Assembly (NCBI GenBank): GCA_038116915.1
Contig: JAYOEU010000001.1
Span: 1 to 64,000, forward strand
Source of the DNA: JADHLJ01 sp038116915
Lineage (GTDB): Bacteria > Pseudomonadota > Alphaproteobacteria > Thalassobaculales > Thalassobaculaceae
DNA length: 64,000 nucleotides
Direction of reading: 5' to 3'
The notes beneath the pieces are model-generated. The model did not search any database and was not told the DNA's origin. It was given only the letters and a program-made list of their open reading frames with translations. This document shows positions 44,051-52,316 of the stretch, piece after piece (position 1 is the stretch's first letter; each line of letters starts with the position of its first letter). Both the position numbers and the translations under genes were made by a program.

Positions 44051-45295
44051 TTAAAAGCGGCCGACCCTGAAGGGGGCGAGATCGACGCTGGGGGCCTTGC
44101 CGGTAACCAGTTCGGAGATCAGCTTGCCCGTAATCCCCCCCATGGTCAGGCCGAGATGATCGTGACCAAAGGCAAAGAACACGTTCCGGTGGCGGGGTGA
44201 GCGGTCGATGACCGGTTTGGAATCCGGGTGGGAGGGACGAGGACCCATCCATTCGGAGGTCCGGTCTCCCGCAATGCCCGGGAATAACGCCTCGGCATGG
44301 CGCTGCACGGACTTCGCGATTTCGTAGCGCGGCGGAGCATCGGTGCCGGCGAATTCCGCCGTTCCGCCGGCCCTGATCCCCTCGAGCATCGGCGTGATCG
44401 CGAGATACCGGTCGGCCGAGATGATCGCGCTGTTCATCTTGACCGGCGTGCCGTGGAACATCACGTGATAGCCGCGCTCTGCTTCCAGCGGCACGTTGGA
44501 GCCCAGCATCAGGGCGAGGTCCCGCGACCAGACTCCTGCGGCGACGATCACCGTCTCCACCGGGACATCGCCCGTGTCGGTTCGGACGGCGCGCACGCCG
44601 TTCTCCCCGATATCAAAACCGCGGACCTCGCGGCGCTCGAAGCGCCCGCCGTTGCGCTCGAATAGGGCCGCCAGCGCCTGAACCAGCCGCAGGGGGTCGA
44701 AGGTATGGGTCAGGTTCGGGACCCGGATGCCGCGCACCACATTCGGCGTCAGCGCCGGCTCCACCTGACGGGCCTCGTTGCCGTCCAGCAGATCCAGCGC
44801 CACGCCGTTGCGGCGGCGCAAATCGAAGGCATAGGCCGCGCCCTCGAATGCCGCCTCGCTCTCGAAGGTGAACAGCAGGCCGCCCCGGTTCATCAGATGT
44901 TTGGCGTCAGCGTCGGCGACAAGCGGGTCGATGCCGTCATGCACCTTGTCGAGCAGGCTTTGCCGGGCTGCGGCATTCGCCTCGACATTCGGCTTTTTCG
45001 CCTGTTCCAGGAAGCGCAGGAACCAGGGCAGGGCCCTTGGCGCGTAGCCCCAGCGAATCTTGAGCGGCGCTTCCGGGTCCATCAGCATGCCCGGCACCTT
45101 TTTCAGTATCCCCGGCATCGCGGCTGGAACGCAGGAGGCGATCCCGAAGCTGCCGAGATTGCCGAAAGACGCCGCCTCGCCCGGGCCGCTACGGTCCATC
45201 AGCGTGACCTCATAACCCTCGCGCTGAAGGTAAAGTCCGCAGCAGACGCCGACCATGCCGGCGCCGATCACCGTGGCGGTGGGTTTGCCGGTCAT
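44051..45295 (-). CDS. D-amino-acid dehydrogenase-like FAD oxidoreductase (DadA type)
   Basis: 414 residues. ATVIGAGMVGVCCGLYLQREGYEVTLMDRSGPGEAASFGN is the FAD site with the GE-AS-GN motif of DadA. YFHDGYLA-like C-terminal VFFAFGHDHLGLTMGGITGKLI is the usual end. It should oxidise D-amino acids to 2-oxoacids through the electron transport chain. It lies 12 bp after the PhyH gene on the same strand, so they form an operon. Confidence 0.88.
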   Translation of the reverse strand: MTGKPTATVIGAGMVGVCCGLYLQREGYEVTLMDRSGPGEAASFGNLGSFGIASCVPAAMPGILKKVPGMLMDPEAPLKIRWGYAPRALPWFLRFLEQAKKPNVEANAAARQSLLDKVHDGIDPLVADADAKHLMNRGGLLFTFESEAAFEGAAYAFDLRRRNGVALDLLDGNEARQVEPALTPNVVRGIRVPNLTHTFDPLRLVQALAALFERNGGRFERREVRGFDIGENGVRAVRTDTGDVPVETVIVAAGVWSRDLALMLGSNVPLEAERGYHVMFHGTPVKMNSAIISADRYLAITPMLEGIRAGGTAEFAGTDAPPRYEIAKSVQRHAEALFPGIAGDRTSEWMGPRPSHPDSKPVIDRSPRHRNVFFAFGHDHLGLTMGGITGKLISELVTGKAPSVDLAPFRVGRF

Positions 45296-45307
45296 GGCCG
45301 CCGCGCC

Positions 45308-46150
45308 CTAATAGCGCTGTCCTTTTTGCGTTTCCGCACCCTCGTAGAGCACGCGGCGCTTGATTTCGGAATCCCTGCGGACCAGCTCGAAATCGGCTTC
45401 GTCGAGCCAGCCGCGCGGCGGCCCGGCGATCTCGAAATTGCCGTGGGTATCCTCGCCGTTGACCAGGGCCACGAGGGAGCGGTCGCCGCTGCGCTGTTTC
45501 ATGGACGGTCGGATATAGCGGATCGCGGCGCCGATCCGGCGGTCGTTCGTGGTGTTCGGCCCGGATGCGTGGAAGAGATGACCGTGATGAAGCGAGGCCT
45601 GCCCGGTCTTGAGCACAACGTCCACCCCTTCGGAATCGTCGACATCGACCGCGATCTCTTGCCCGCGGGACAGCAGGTTGTTCTTATCGAACGTGTCCTT
45701 GTGGGGAACGATCTGCCTGGTGTGGCTTCCCGGCACGAAACGCATGCAGCCGCTGGAGAGATTGGCGGGCGAAAGCGCAACCCAGGCCGTCACCTCCTCG
45801 ACGTCGCTCAGTCCCCAATAGGTCAGATCCTGATGCCAGGTGACCACATGGGTGGTGTTGGCTTCCTTGATGAACAGGCCGGAACTCCAGACCATCAGAT
45901 TTTCGCCGAGGATCGGGATCACCGCATTGATCAGATTGCGGTTCCGGATCAGCCGGTCGAAGGACGGGATCAGCCGGTCCGGATAGGAGCGTACCATGGA
46001 CAGCCGCGCCGGATCATCCGCGACGTCGGCCTCGGCGCGTTCGAGATCCGCCCGGATCGCCTTGGCTTCGGCCTCGCTCACCGCGTCTATGGGAAATACG
46101 AAGCCGTCCTGGCTGTAGGTGCGTGAGATGTCTTCCATCGCCAGAGCCAT
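45308..46150 (-). CDS. Phytanoyl-CoA dioxygenase (PhyH) family non-haem iron oxygenase
   Basis: 280 residues. The iron-binding H-x-D is in VTWHQDLTYWG, and a distal H is in SLHHGHLFHASGPNTTNDRRIG, with R as the 2-oxoglutarate ligand. TAWVALSPANLSSGCMRFVPGSH is the classic PhyH core. It hydroxylates or demethylates a small substrate with 2-oxoglutarate. Start at 46150 with GGAGGCACAGC upstream; an earlier in-frame ATG at 46330 adds unlikely sequence. Coupled with the DadA-like gene, suggesting hydroxylation and oxidation of an amino compound. Confidence 0.86.
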   Translation of the reverse strand: MALAMEDISRTYSQDGFVFPIDAVSEAEAKAIRADLERAEADVADDPARLSMVRSYPDRLIPSFDRLIRNRNLINAVIPILGENLMVWSSGLFIKEANTTHVVTWHQDLTYWGLSDVEEVTAWVALSPANLSSGCMRFVPGSHTRQIVPHKDTFDKNNLLSRGQEIAVDVDDSEGVDVVLKTGQASLHHGHLFHASGPNTTNDRRIGAAIRYIRPSMKQRSGDRSLVALVNGEDTHGNFEIAGPPRGWLDEADFELVRRDSEIKRRVLYEGAETQKGQRY

Positions 46151-46190
46151 GCTGTGCCTCCATCCGTCGGCGTTGTTCCTCGTACGGTTA

Positions 46191-46219
46191 CATTCTCGCA
46201 TCGCTGTGGGCGAGGTCAA
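46191..46219 (-). promoter_or_regulatory. Candidate promoter for the PhyH-DadA operon
   Basis: On the minus strand TTGACC (complement of 46214-46219) and AGAATG (complement of 46191-46196) are 17 bp apart, 41 bp upstream of the ATG at 46150. The -35 is good, the -10 moderate. Confidence 0.35.
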
Positions 46220-46277
46220 ACAACTCTCGACCGACACATGCATTATCCAGCACCCGATTGAAACGCCACGTCGCCCG

Positions 46278-47990
46278 TCAAGCCGCCGCGAGCCGGGCCC
46301 GGCGGACCGCTTCATCGATCGCGGATGCAAAGATCACCAGGGGCGGCTTGATTCCGTGCACAAGGAGGTCCTGTCGCAGTTCCGCGCTGGCGCCCGAGAG
46401 ATAGACATCAACCTTCCGGCGCGCCGCCTTATGGGCCAGAACCTCGATGGTGTTGGCGGCCGTGGCATCGAGAAACGGCACGGCCGCGAAGTCGATCACC
46501 AGCGCCCGGTGGGTGTCGGCGATCTGGTCCAGCACCGATCCGATGGACGCGGCGGCGCCGAAGAAGAACGCGCCGGAGATCCGGTACACGACGATGTCGG
46601 GATCATTCTCGTTCGCCTCGTCATACGGTGTCCTGCCGTCGTCGCCGGTGTCGGCGCGATCCTCGGTCACGAAGGGCGTGCTGGTTTCGATCGCCGTGGT
46701 CTTGGACATCCGGTGAATGAAAAGCACTGATCCGAGCGCAAAGCCGACCACGATGGCTTCCGTCAGGTCCCGCAGGATCGTCAGCAGAAATGTCGACAGC
46801 AGCACCGCCGCGTCTCCGGCCGAGGCGCGGATCAGCATGGCGAAAGCGTGCTTTTCCACCATGTTCCAGGCGACCACGGCCAGGACCCCCGCCAGGCTGG
46901 CGAGCGGGATGAAACTGGCGAGCGGGGATGCAACCAGTACGAAGATCAGCAGGAACACGGAATGCAGCATCCCGGAGACGGGCCCGTGCGCGCCGGCTCG
47001 GACATTCGTTGCCGTGCGGGCGATGGTTCCGGTGACGCAAATGCCGCCGAACAGCCCGGAGGCGACATTGGCGGCGCCCTGGGCAACGAGTTCGCAGTTC
47101 GAGCGGTGCCGGCGCCCGGTCATGCCGTCGGCGACAACGGCGGACAGCAGTGATTCGATGGAGCCAAGCAGCGCGAAGGCGACGGCGCTGGGGAGCACCT
47201 CGACGACTTTGTCGAACCCGACATCCGGCAGCGACGGTATGGGTAAGTTTGCGGGAATTCCGCCGAATTTCGAGCCGATGGTTGCGATCCCCGGGTCGAA
47301 CAGGCCGGTTACCAGCGCCGCGCCGCCGACCGCGATCAGCATGCCGGGCCAATGCGGACGCAGATGCTTCAGGCCGGCAATGACGGCGATGGCCGCGCCC
47401 GCGAAGGCGACGGATTTCGGATCCGTGCTCGGCAGTGCCTGCAAGAGCACCGGAAGTTTGTTCAACAACGGGCCCGGCTCCGGCCCGGACAGGGTAAGGC
47501 CCAAAAGCTCCTTGACCTGGCTTGCCAGGATGATCACCGCGATCCCGGCAGTGAAACCGATCGTCACGGGATAGGGAATGAATTTTATGTAGGTGCCGAG
47601 CCGGAGCAACCCGACCACCGCGAGGATAAGCCCCGCCATCATCGTCGCCAGGATCGTGCCGTCCATGCCGTGCAGCTGGATTGTCGTCGCGACGAGGACG
47701 ATGAAAGCGCCGGCCGGGCCGCCGATCTGAAAGCGGCTGCCGCCCAGTGTCGAGACCAGGAACCCGCCGACGATCGCCGTATAGAGACCCTGCGCCGGTG
47801 TCGCGCCGGACGCGATCGCGATCGCCATCGACAACGGCAGCGCGACGATAGCGACGGTCAGACCGGAAACGGCATCCGCGCGAAGGTTCGCGAGTCCATA
47901 TCCCTCGCGCAACACGGTCACCAGCTTCGGCGTGAAAAGTTCGGGAAAGGACGGACCGCGGGATCCGCCGGATGGCGTTGACGAATTCAT
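46278..47990 (-). CDS. SulP-family anion transporter with C-terminal STAS domain
   Basis: 570 residues with 10-14 membrane segments. The SulP signature runs through LRADAVSGLTVAIVALPLSMAIAIASG and GLYTAIVGGFLVSTLGGSRFQIGGPAGAF. SIESLLSAVVADGMTGRRHRSNCELVAQGAANV is the central motif. The cytoplasmic STAS domain occupies about residues 445-555 (VVYRISGAFFFGAA and VIDFAAVPFLDATAANTIEVL). Substrate may be sulfate, bicarbonate or a dicarboxylate. Its start overlaps the HTH gene stop by 4 bp, an unusual regulator-transporter coupling. Confidence 0.92.
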   Translation of the reverse strand: MNSSTPSGGSRGPSFPELFTPKLVTVLREGYGLANLRADAVSGLTVAIVALPLSMAIAIASGATPAQGLYTAIVGGFLVSTLGGSRFQIGGPAGAFIVLVATTIQLHGMDGTILATMMAGLILAVVGLLRLGTYIKFIPYPVTIGFTAGIAVIILASQVKELLGLTLSGPEPGPLLNKLPVLLQALPSTDPKSVAFAGAAIAVIAGLKHLRPHWPGMLIAVGGAALVTGLFDPGIATIGSKFGGIPANLPIPSLPDVGFDKVVEVLPSAVAFALLGSIESLLSAVVADGMTGRRHRSNCELVAQGAANVASGLFGGICVTGTIARTATNVRAGAHGPVSGMLHSVFLLIFVLVASPLASFIPLASLAGVLAVVAWNMVEKHAFAMLIRASAGDAAVLLSTFLLTILRDLTEAIVVGFALGSVLFIHRMSKTTAIETSTPFVTEDRADTGDDGRTPYDEANENDPDIVVYRISGAFFFGAAASIGSVLDQIADTHRALVIDFAAVPFLDATAANTIEVLAHKAARRKVDVYLSGASAELRQDLLVHGIKPPLVIFASAIDEAVRRARLAAA

Positions 47991-48244
47991 GGTTTCGCCG
48001 CGTCCCGAAGGCGCACGCCTCGGCCTTGGCCCGCGCTTGGCGCGCCCTCGCCAATCAGCTCGATACCGGCACGGTCCAGAGCCTCGACAACTTTGATCAA
48101 GGTATCCACCACCCCGCGCACCGTGCCCTGGCTCGATTCCATGCGCTGGATCGTGGGCACCGACACGCCCGACAATTCAGCCAGTGTTTTCTGATCGATT
48201 CCCAAGAGCGCGCGGGCAGCCCGCATTTGAGCGGCGGTAATCAT
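47987..48244 (-). CDS. XRE-type helix-turn-helix regulator coupled to SulP
   Basis: 85 residues: a Cro/C1-type HTH domain (about 5-60) with the recognition pattern QKTLAELSGVSVPTIQRMESSQG. A short C-terminal arm follows. Residues of this kind are common in antitoxins and small autoregulators. The ATG overlaps nothing upstream, whereas the stop overlaps the SulP ATG by 4 bp, so regulator and transporter are made in sequence from one message. A perfect 13-bp palindrome lies in the likely promoter at 48296-48308. Confidence 0.9.
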   Translation of the reverse strand: MITAAQMRAARALLGIDQKTLAELSGVSVPTIQRMESSQGTVRGVVDTLIKVVEALDRAGIELIGEGAPSAGQGRGVRLRDAAKP

Positions 48245-48281
48245 TGCAACTACCCGATAGAGATATGATTCATCTTCTATC

Positions 48282-48311
48282 AGAATAGCTTTTTCATGTT
48301 TGAAACATCAA
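48282..48311 (-). promoter_or_regulatory. Promoter of the HTH-SulP operon with overlapping operator
   Basis: Minus strand TTGATG (complement of 48306-48311) and TATTCT (complement of 48282-48287) are 18 bp apart. The perfect palindrome ATGTTTCAAACAT (complement of 48296-48308) begins inside the -35 and fills half the spacer. A second dyad (GATAGA...TCTATC around ATGATTCAT, 48256-48281) lies between the promoter and the start. This is a good layout for autorepression by the HTH protein, inferred only. Confidence 0.5.
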
Positions 48312-48335
48312 TAAAAAGGTTTCACACCTTATCGT

Positions 48336-48971
48336 TCATCCGATGGGCGTACGCTCGCACAAAAGCCGGTAGATCCCGAGATTGGCGCCCGCAAGGGAGC
48401 CGTTCAGCCTGTCGGCGGCGGCCTGCGCATCGGGATCACGCAGGAATTCCAAGAGCAGGCAGGACGCGATCTTGGCGTCGGGACCACGGATGGCTTCCTC
48501 GGCCATCGCGCCTTCGCCGGGTTGCTCGTCCGATGTCCAAAGCTCGGCCCGGGCGAGGGTTCTGGCGTCCAGCAAGCCGGCGATAGCGGTCTTGGCCTGT
48601 GCCGGATCGAGCGCCCCCGGCAGCCGGATCGCGACCGCCGCCGGCCCGAACACCTCGCCCCACAGAACCTGGCGCCGGCACACCGTGCGGCTGGTGTCGG
48701 TGAAGGTTCCCGACATGATCCGCTGAGTCCATGGTGTCGGATTTTCGAGACATTTTTTGTAGGGCGCTGATCTCAGGACCGCCGGCGAGGCAACCTCGTA
48801 CCAGGTGAAAAACTCCAGATCGCCGACCACCGCCTGGTACCGGCGCCCGCGCAGGAAACCAGGCACGCCGAGTCGCTCGGGAAGATGTTCGCTCTGATAC
48901 CAGTTCTCGTAATCGGCCTCGTCTTCCTTGCGCCTGTTGTTCCAGACCGCGAGAACGCCGGTTCCGCTCAT
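48336..48971 (-). CDS. Dimeric alpha-beta barrel (EthD/DABB-like) protein
   Basis: 211 residues from ATG 48971 (GAGGAGGAAGCG upstream). The sequence GVLAVWNNRRKEDEADYENWYQSEHLPERLGVPGFLRGRRYQAV is the classic EthD-like motif, with the conserved H-x-x-x-R pair. A second, weaker ferredoxin-like half follows, so the protein may fold as a pseudo-dimer. Members act as accessory or tautomerase-like proteins in aromatic or alkane oxidation; the present role is unknown. It lies downstream of an epoxide hydrolase gene by 17 bp. Confidence 0.8.
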   Translation of the reverse strand: MSGTGVLAVWNNRRKEDEADYENWYQSEHLPERLGVPGFLRGRRYQAVVGDLEFFTWYEVASPAVLRSAPYKKCLENPTPWTQRIMSGTFTDTSRTVCRRQVLWGEVFGPAAVAIRLPGALDPAQAKTAIAGLLDARTLARAELWTSDEQPGEGAMAEEAIRGPDAKIASCLLLEFLRDPDAQAAADRLNGSLAGANLGIYRLLCERTPIG

Positions 48972-48988
48972 CGCTTCCTCCTCTATCT

Positions 48989-50122
48989 CTATCGGACCGT
49001 GGCGAAGAACCGCCGGACGTCCTGTACGAAAGCCTCGGGCTGCTCGAACGCGGCGAAATGCCCACCCCGGTCCATCTGCGTCCAGTGGGTAATGTTGTAA
49101 TGGTCCTCGCACCAGCCGCGCGGTACCCGCAGAATTTCCTTGGGGAAGGAGGCGACGCCGGTCGGCACCTCGACCCTGCCCTTGCCCCGGATCTTACCGA
49201 AGCTTTCCCAGTAGAGCCGCGCCGACGACGCGGCGGAGTTCGTCAGCCAATACAGCATGACATTGTCCAACATCTCGTCGCGGCCGAGAGCGTTTTCGGG
49301 ATGACCTTCGCAATCGGTCCAGGCCCAGAACTTTTCCAATATCCAGGCAAGCTGCCCAACAGGTGAGTCGGCCAGCCCATAACCCAGGGTCTGTGGCCGG
49401 GTGCTCTGCTGCTTGGAATAGCCGGAATCCCAATCCTGATAGTACTTGTAAGCGGCGAGCGCGTCCGTGTCCTCGGCGCTCGGGTTCTCGCGGGCTTGTC
49501 CGGTCGGCGCGCCGAGCGGCATGTTGAGATGAATGCCGGCGCAATTGCCGCCGTTCCGGCCGATCTGGGTTGTCACCGCGGCGCCCCAATCGCCGCCCTG
49601 GGCCCCGAAAGTGCCGTATCCGAGACGGTCCATCAGCGTCGCCCACGCCGCCGCGATCTTCTCGATCCCCCAGCCGGACTTCTCCGGTTTGCCGGAGAAG
49701 CCGTAGCCCGGCAATGTCGGGCAGACCAGATGCAGCGCCTCAGCGGCGGTGCCGCCATGATTTCGCGGATTCGTCAAAGGATCGATCACTTTGTGGAACT
49801 CGACGACGGACCCCGGCCAGCCGTGGGTCATGATCACCGGAAAGGCGCCGGCATCAGGCGAGCGCTGATGAATGAAGTGGATATCGACGCCGTCGATCTC
49901 GGTGATGAACTGATCGAAGCGGTTGAGCGCCGCCTCGGCCCGGCGCCAATCATATCCGTCGGCCCAATAGGCGGCGACCTCCCGGACATAGGCCAGCGGC
50001 ACGCCCTGCGACCAGTCGCTTACCGCTTCCGCCTCGGGCCAGCGGGTGGCGCGGATGCGGCGGCGCAGATCGTCCAGATCCTCGTCCGGGATGGCGATGG
50101 TGAAGGGGCGGATCTCGGTCAT
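48989..50122 (-). CDS. Epoxide hydrolase family alpha/beta hydrolase (EHN domain)
   Basis: 377 residues. An N-terminal EHN region (about 5-110) precedes the alpha/beta-hydrolase core. The oxyanion-hole motif HGWPGSVVEF is at 100-109, the nucleophile D178 in GAQGGDWGAAV, and the C-terminal catalytic His in MDRGGHFAAFEQP. Substrate epoxides are not identifiable. It is in an operon with the EthD-like gene and would act on epoxides made by an oxygenase. Confidence 0.9.
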   Translation of the reverse strand: MTEIRPFTIAIPDEDLDDLRRRIRATRWPEAEAVSDWSQGVPLAYVREVAAYWADGYDWRRAEAALNRFDQFITEIDGVDIHFIHQRSPDAGAFPVIMTHGWPGSVVEFHKVIDPLTNPRNHGGTAAEALHLVCPTLPGYGFSGKPEKSGWGIEKIAAAWATLMDRLGYGTFGAQGGDWGAAVTTQIGRNGGNCAGIHLNMPLGAPTGQARENPSAEDTDALAAYKYYQDWDSGYSKQQSTRPQTLGYGLADSPVGQLAWILEKFWAWTDCEGHPENALGRDEMLDNVMLYWLTNSAASSARLYWESFGKIRGKGRVEVPTGVASFPKEILRVPRGWCEDHYNITHWTQMDRGGHFAAFEQPEAFVQDVRRFFATVR

Positions 50123-50294
50123 GGACGCTCCGGCTTTCTCTTGGCCAAGCATAGCGCGCTTCTCTGCCCGCCTCCCACCTCCAAAACCTGAGGGACCTAT
50201 TTGGCGCGCGCATCATCGCGTTCGGGATTGCGCGGCGGCGCGCCAATCGCTTCTATGAGCTTCGAGACCGCCCGCAAGAAGAGGAGCCCGGGGA

Positions 50295-50777
50295 ATGGAC
50301 CGCCGCAAATTCAAAGAACAGCGCTATTTTGAGGATTTCGAGATCGGCGAGACCTTCTACATCGCCTCGCGGACCCAGACTTCCGGCATTTTCGCGGCCT
50401 TTCAGGCGGCCAGCGGTGATAATCACCCGATCCACTACGACGTGGAGTTCTGCCGGGCCCATGGCTATCCGGATCTTCTGGCGCACGGCATGCACGTGCT
50501 GATCCAGGCGGCGCCGGGGGCCGGCGATTTTCCCTTTCTGGTTGAGGACTCGATCATGGGCATCGTCGGGATCGAGGCGAGCTTCGGCAAGCCGGTGTTC
50601 CGGGGCGACACCACCTACCCGCAACTGGAGACGATCGCGCTGGAGCCGAACCGCACGACCGGCGTCATCGTGCTCCGGGCCACGGTGCACAACCAGCGCG
50701 ACGAGCTCTGCATGGACGGCAAGATCCGCTTGCTGCTGCGCAAGCGGAATCCGGACAAGGCAGAGTCCAGACTATGA
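50295..50777 (+). CDS. MaoC-like (R)-specific enoyl-CoA hydratase
   Basis: 160 residues, single hot-dog domain. The hydratase-2 signature is present in FAAFQAASGDNHPIHYDVEFCRAHGYPDLLAHGMH, with D and H catalytic residues spaced as usual. GGAGCCCGGGGA precedes the ATG. It is followed after a large hairpin (50785-50908) by a fumarase-superfamily lyase, probably the next step of one pathway. Confidence 0.88.
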   Translation: MDRRKFKEQRYFEDFEIGETFYIASRTQTSGIFAAFQAASGDNHPIHYDVEFCRAHGYPDLLAHGMHVLIQAAPGAGDFPFLVEDSIMGIVGIEASFGKPVFRGDTTYPQLETIALEPNRTTGVIVLRATVHNQRDELCMDGKIRLLLRKRNPDKAESRL

Positions 50778-50784
50778 ACCCTGT

Positions 50785-50908
50785 TTCCGTCGCCCTGGCG
50801 ACAGGCAGGGCCTAGCGCGGATGATACTTTTAGGATCGGTCGTCGGATCAGCAATTTTTTCCGGACCAAGCGAGCCATGGCCCTGCCTTTCGCCAGGGCG
50901 ACGGGAAA
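50785..50908. repeat. Long near-perfect inverted repeat inside the MaoC-lyase operon
   Basis: The left arm at 50787-50812 (CCGTCGCCCTGGCGACAGGC AGGGCC) pairs with the right arm at 50880-50905, with one mismatch over 26 bp. The 67-bp loop contains AT-rich sequence. Within each arm TCGCC-CT-GGCGA is itself a dyad. It starts 8 bp after one stop and ends 35 bp before the next start, so the hairpin would be transcribed. Unlike the four-copy family, it occurs once here. Confidence 0.75.
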
Positions 50909-50942
50909 AATTTAGGCCAGGGATTGAAAAAGGAACACCGCC

Positions 50943-52310
50943 ATGAGCAAGGATAACCCCACCTCCCACCGGGTCCCCGATCCCGGCGTCAATGCGCTCT
51001 TGACCCTGGACGCGCGCTGGCAGGCCTGGCTCGATGTCGAGGCGGCGCTGGCCAAGGCCGAGGCGGAATTGGGGATGATTCCCGCCGCGGCGGCGGAGGA
51101 GATCGTCTCGAAATGCGATCTCACATTGTTCGACCGCGACCGGCTGAACGAGGGCTTCACTCGCACCGCGCACACCCTGGTGCCGCTGGTCTGGGAGCTG
51201 GCGCGGATCTGTGACGGCGATGCCGGCAACTATGTCCACTGGGGCGCGACCACCCAGAACATCACCCAGACCGGGGACCTTCTGCAGTTGCGCAAGGTGC
51301 ACCGGGTGTTCCTGCGCCAGATCGCCGCGATCCTGCGCCCGCTCGCGGATCTGGCGGAGCGCTCCAAGGACATGGCCCTGCCGGGACGCACCCACGGCCA
51401 GCACGCGGTGCCGGCGACCTATGGCTTGAAGGTCGCGATCTGGATCGACGAGTTCGCGCGCCATGTGGAGCGGCTGCGCCAGTGTGAGCCCCGGGTTTTC
51501 CAGGCATTGCTGGGAGGCGCCGCCGGAACCGTCGCGTCGTTCGGCGAGGAAGGGCTGGAGGTTCAGGCCCGCATGGCCAAGCATTTGGACATGACCGCGA
51601 TGGCGGTCCCGGCCCGAAGCATCATGGACCACCTGGCCGAGCACATCATGCTGCTGGCGCTCCTGGCGGCGAGCTGCGGAAAGTTCGCCAACGAGATCTA
51701 TACCGGCATGAAACAGGAATTCGGCGAGGTGGAGGAGCCGATCTCCCCCGGCACCGTTGGCAGCAGCACCATGCCGCAGAAGCGCAACCCGCATATGTCG
51801 CAAGACATCATGGCCTATGCCGCCCAGATCCGCACCATGGTGCCGCTGGCGCTGGAAACCGTGATGACCGAGCACGAGGCGAACCGACAGACCTCGCTGA
51901 TGATCCGGCATGCCCAGAACCAGGTTTGCGGATTGCTCGGCGATACTCTGGAGCGGGTGCGCATCCTTGCGGAAGGACTGGTCCTCAAGCCCGAGCGGAT
52001 GCGCGCCAATCTGGATCTGACCGAAGGGCTCATCATGGCCGAGCCGATCATGCTTGCGCTCGGCGAGCATGTCGGACGCCAGGAAGCGCATGACATCGTC
52101 TATGACGCCGCCCAAGCGGCGAGCCAGACGGGAGGCTTCAGCGCTCTATTGGCGGCGGACCCGCGGGTGACGGCGCATATGTCATTGGCCCAGATCGACG
52201 GCCTGCTGGATCCGACCCAGTACACCGGGCTTTGTGCGCGTATGGCGGAGGATCAGGCAGTTCGCGCGCGGGCTCTGGCGACGGAGATAGAGGCCGGTTT
52301 GAACGGGTAA
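50943..52310 (+). CDS. Fumarase/adenylosuccinate-lyase superfamily lyase (carboxymuconate cycloisomerase-like)
   Basis: 455 residues. The superfamily signatures are HWGATTQNI (99-107), GRTHGQHA (148-155) and GSSTMPQKRNP (273-283), with the catalytic serine in the last. It removes or adds a carboxylated leaving group (fumarate in true purine enzymes). Overall it is closer to 3-carboxy-cis,cis-muconate cycloisomerase and related lyases than to PurB, because it lacks the full purine-binding pattern. The ATG is placed after GGAACACCGCC. The context (MaoC, epoxide hydrolase, dioxygenase) fits degradation of a ring or amino-succinyl substrate. Confidence 0.86.
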   Translation: MSKDNPTSHRVPDPGVNALLTLDARWQAWLDVEAALAKAEAELGMIPAAAAEEIVSKCDLTLFDRDRLNEGFTRTAHTLVPLVWELARICDGDAGNYVHWGATTQNITQTGDLLQLRKVHRVFLRQIAAILRPLADLAERSKDMALPGRTHGQHAVPATYGLKVAIWIDEFARHVERLRQCEPRVFQALLGGAAGTVASFGEEGLEVQARMAKHLDMTAMAVPARSIMDHLAEHIMLLALLAASCGKFANEIYTGMKQEFGEVEEPISPGTVGSSTMPQKRNPHMSQDIMAYAAQIRTMVPLALETVMTEHEANRQTSLMIRHAQNQVCGLLGDTLERVRILAEGLVLKPERMRANLDLTEGLIMAEPIMLALGEHVGRQEAHDIVYDAAQAASQTGGFSALLAADPRVTAHMSLAQIDGLLDPTQYTGLCARMAEDQAVRARALATEIEAGLNG

Positions 52311-52316
52311 GCCCGG

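Noticed and set aside
44705..46126. A 473-codon plus-strand frame spanning the DadA-like and PhyH genes
   Set aside because: It crosses two real genes and their boundary with no domain content; an antisense artefact of high GC.
47987..48244. HTH gene as antitoxin of a toxin-antitoxin pair
   Set aside because: The coupled partner is a full-length SulP transporter with all its helices and STAS domain, not a toxin.
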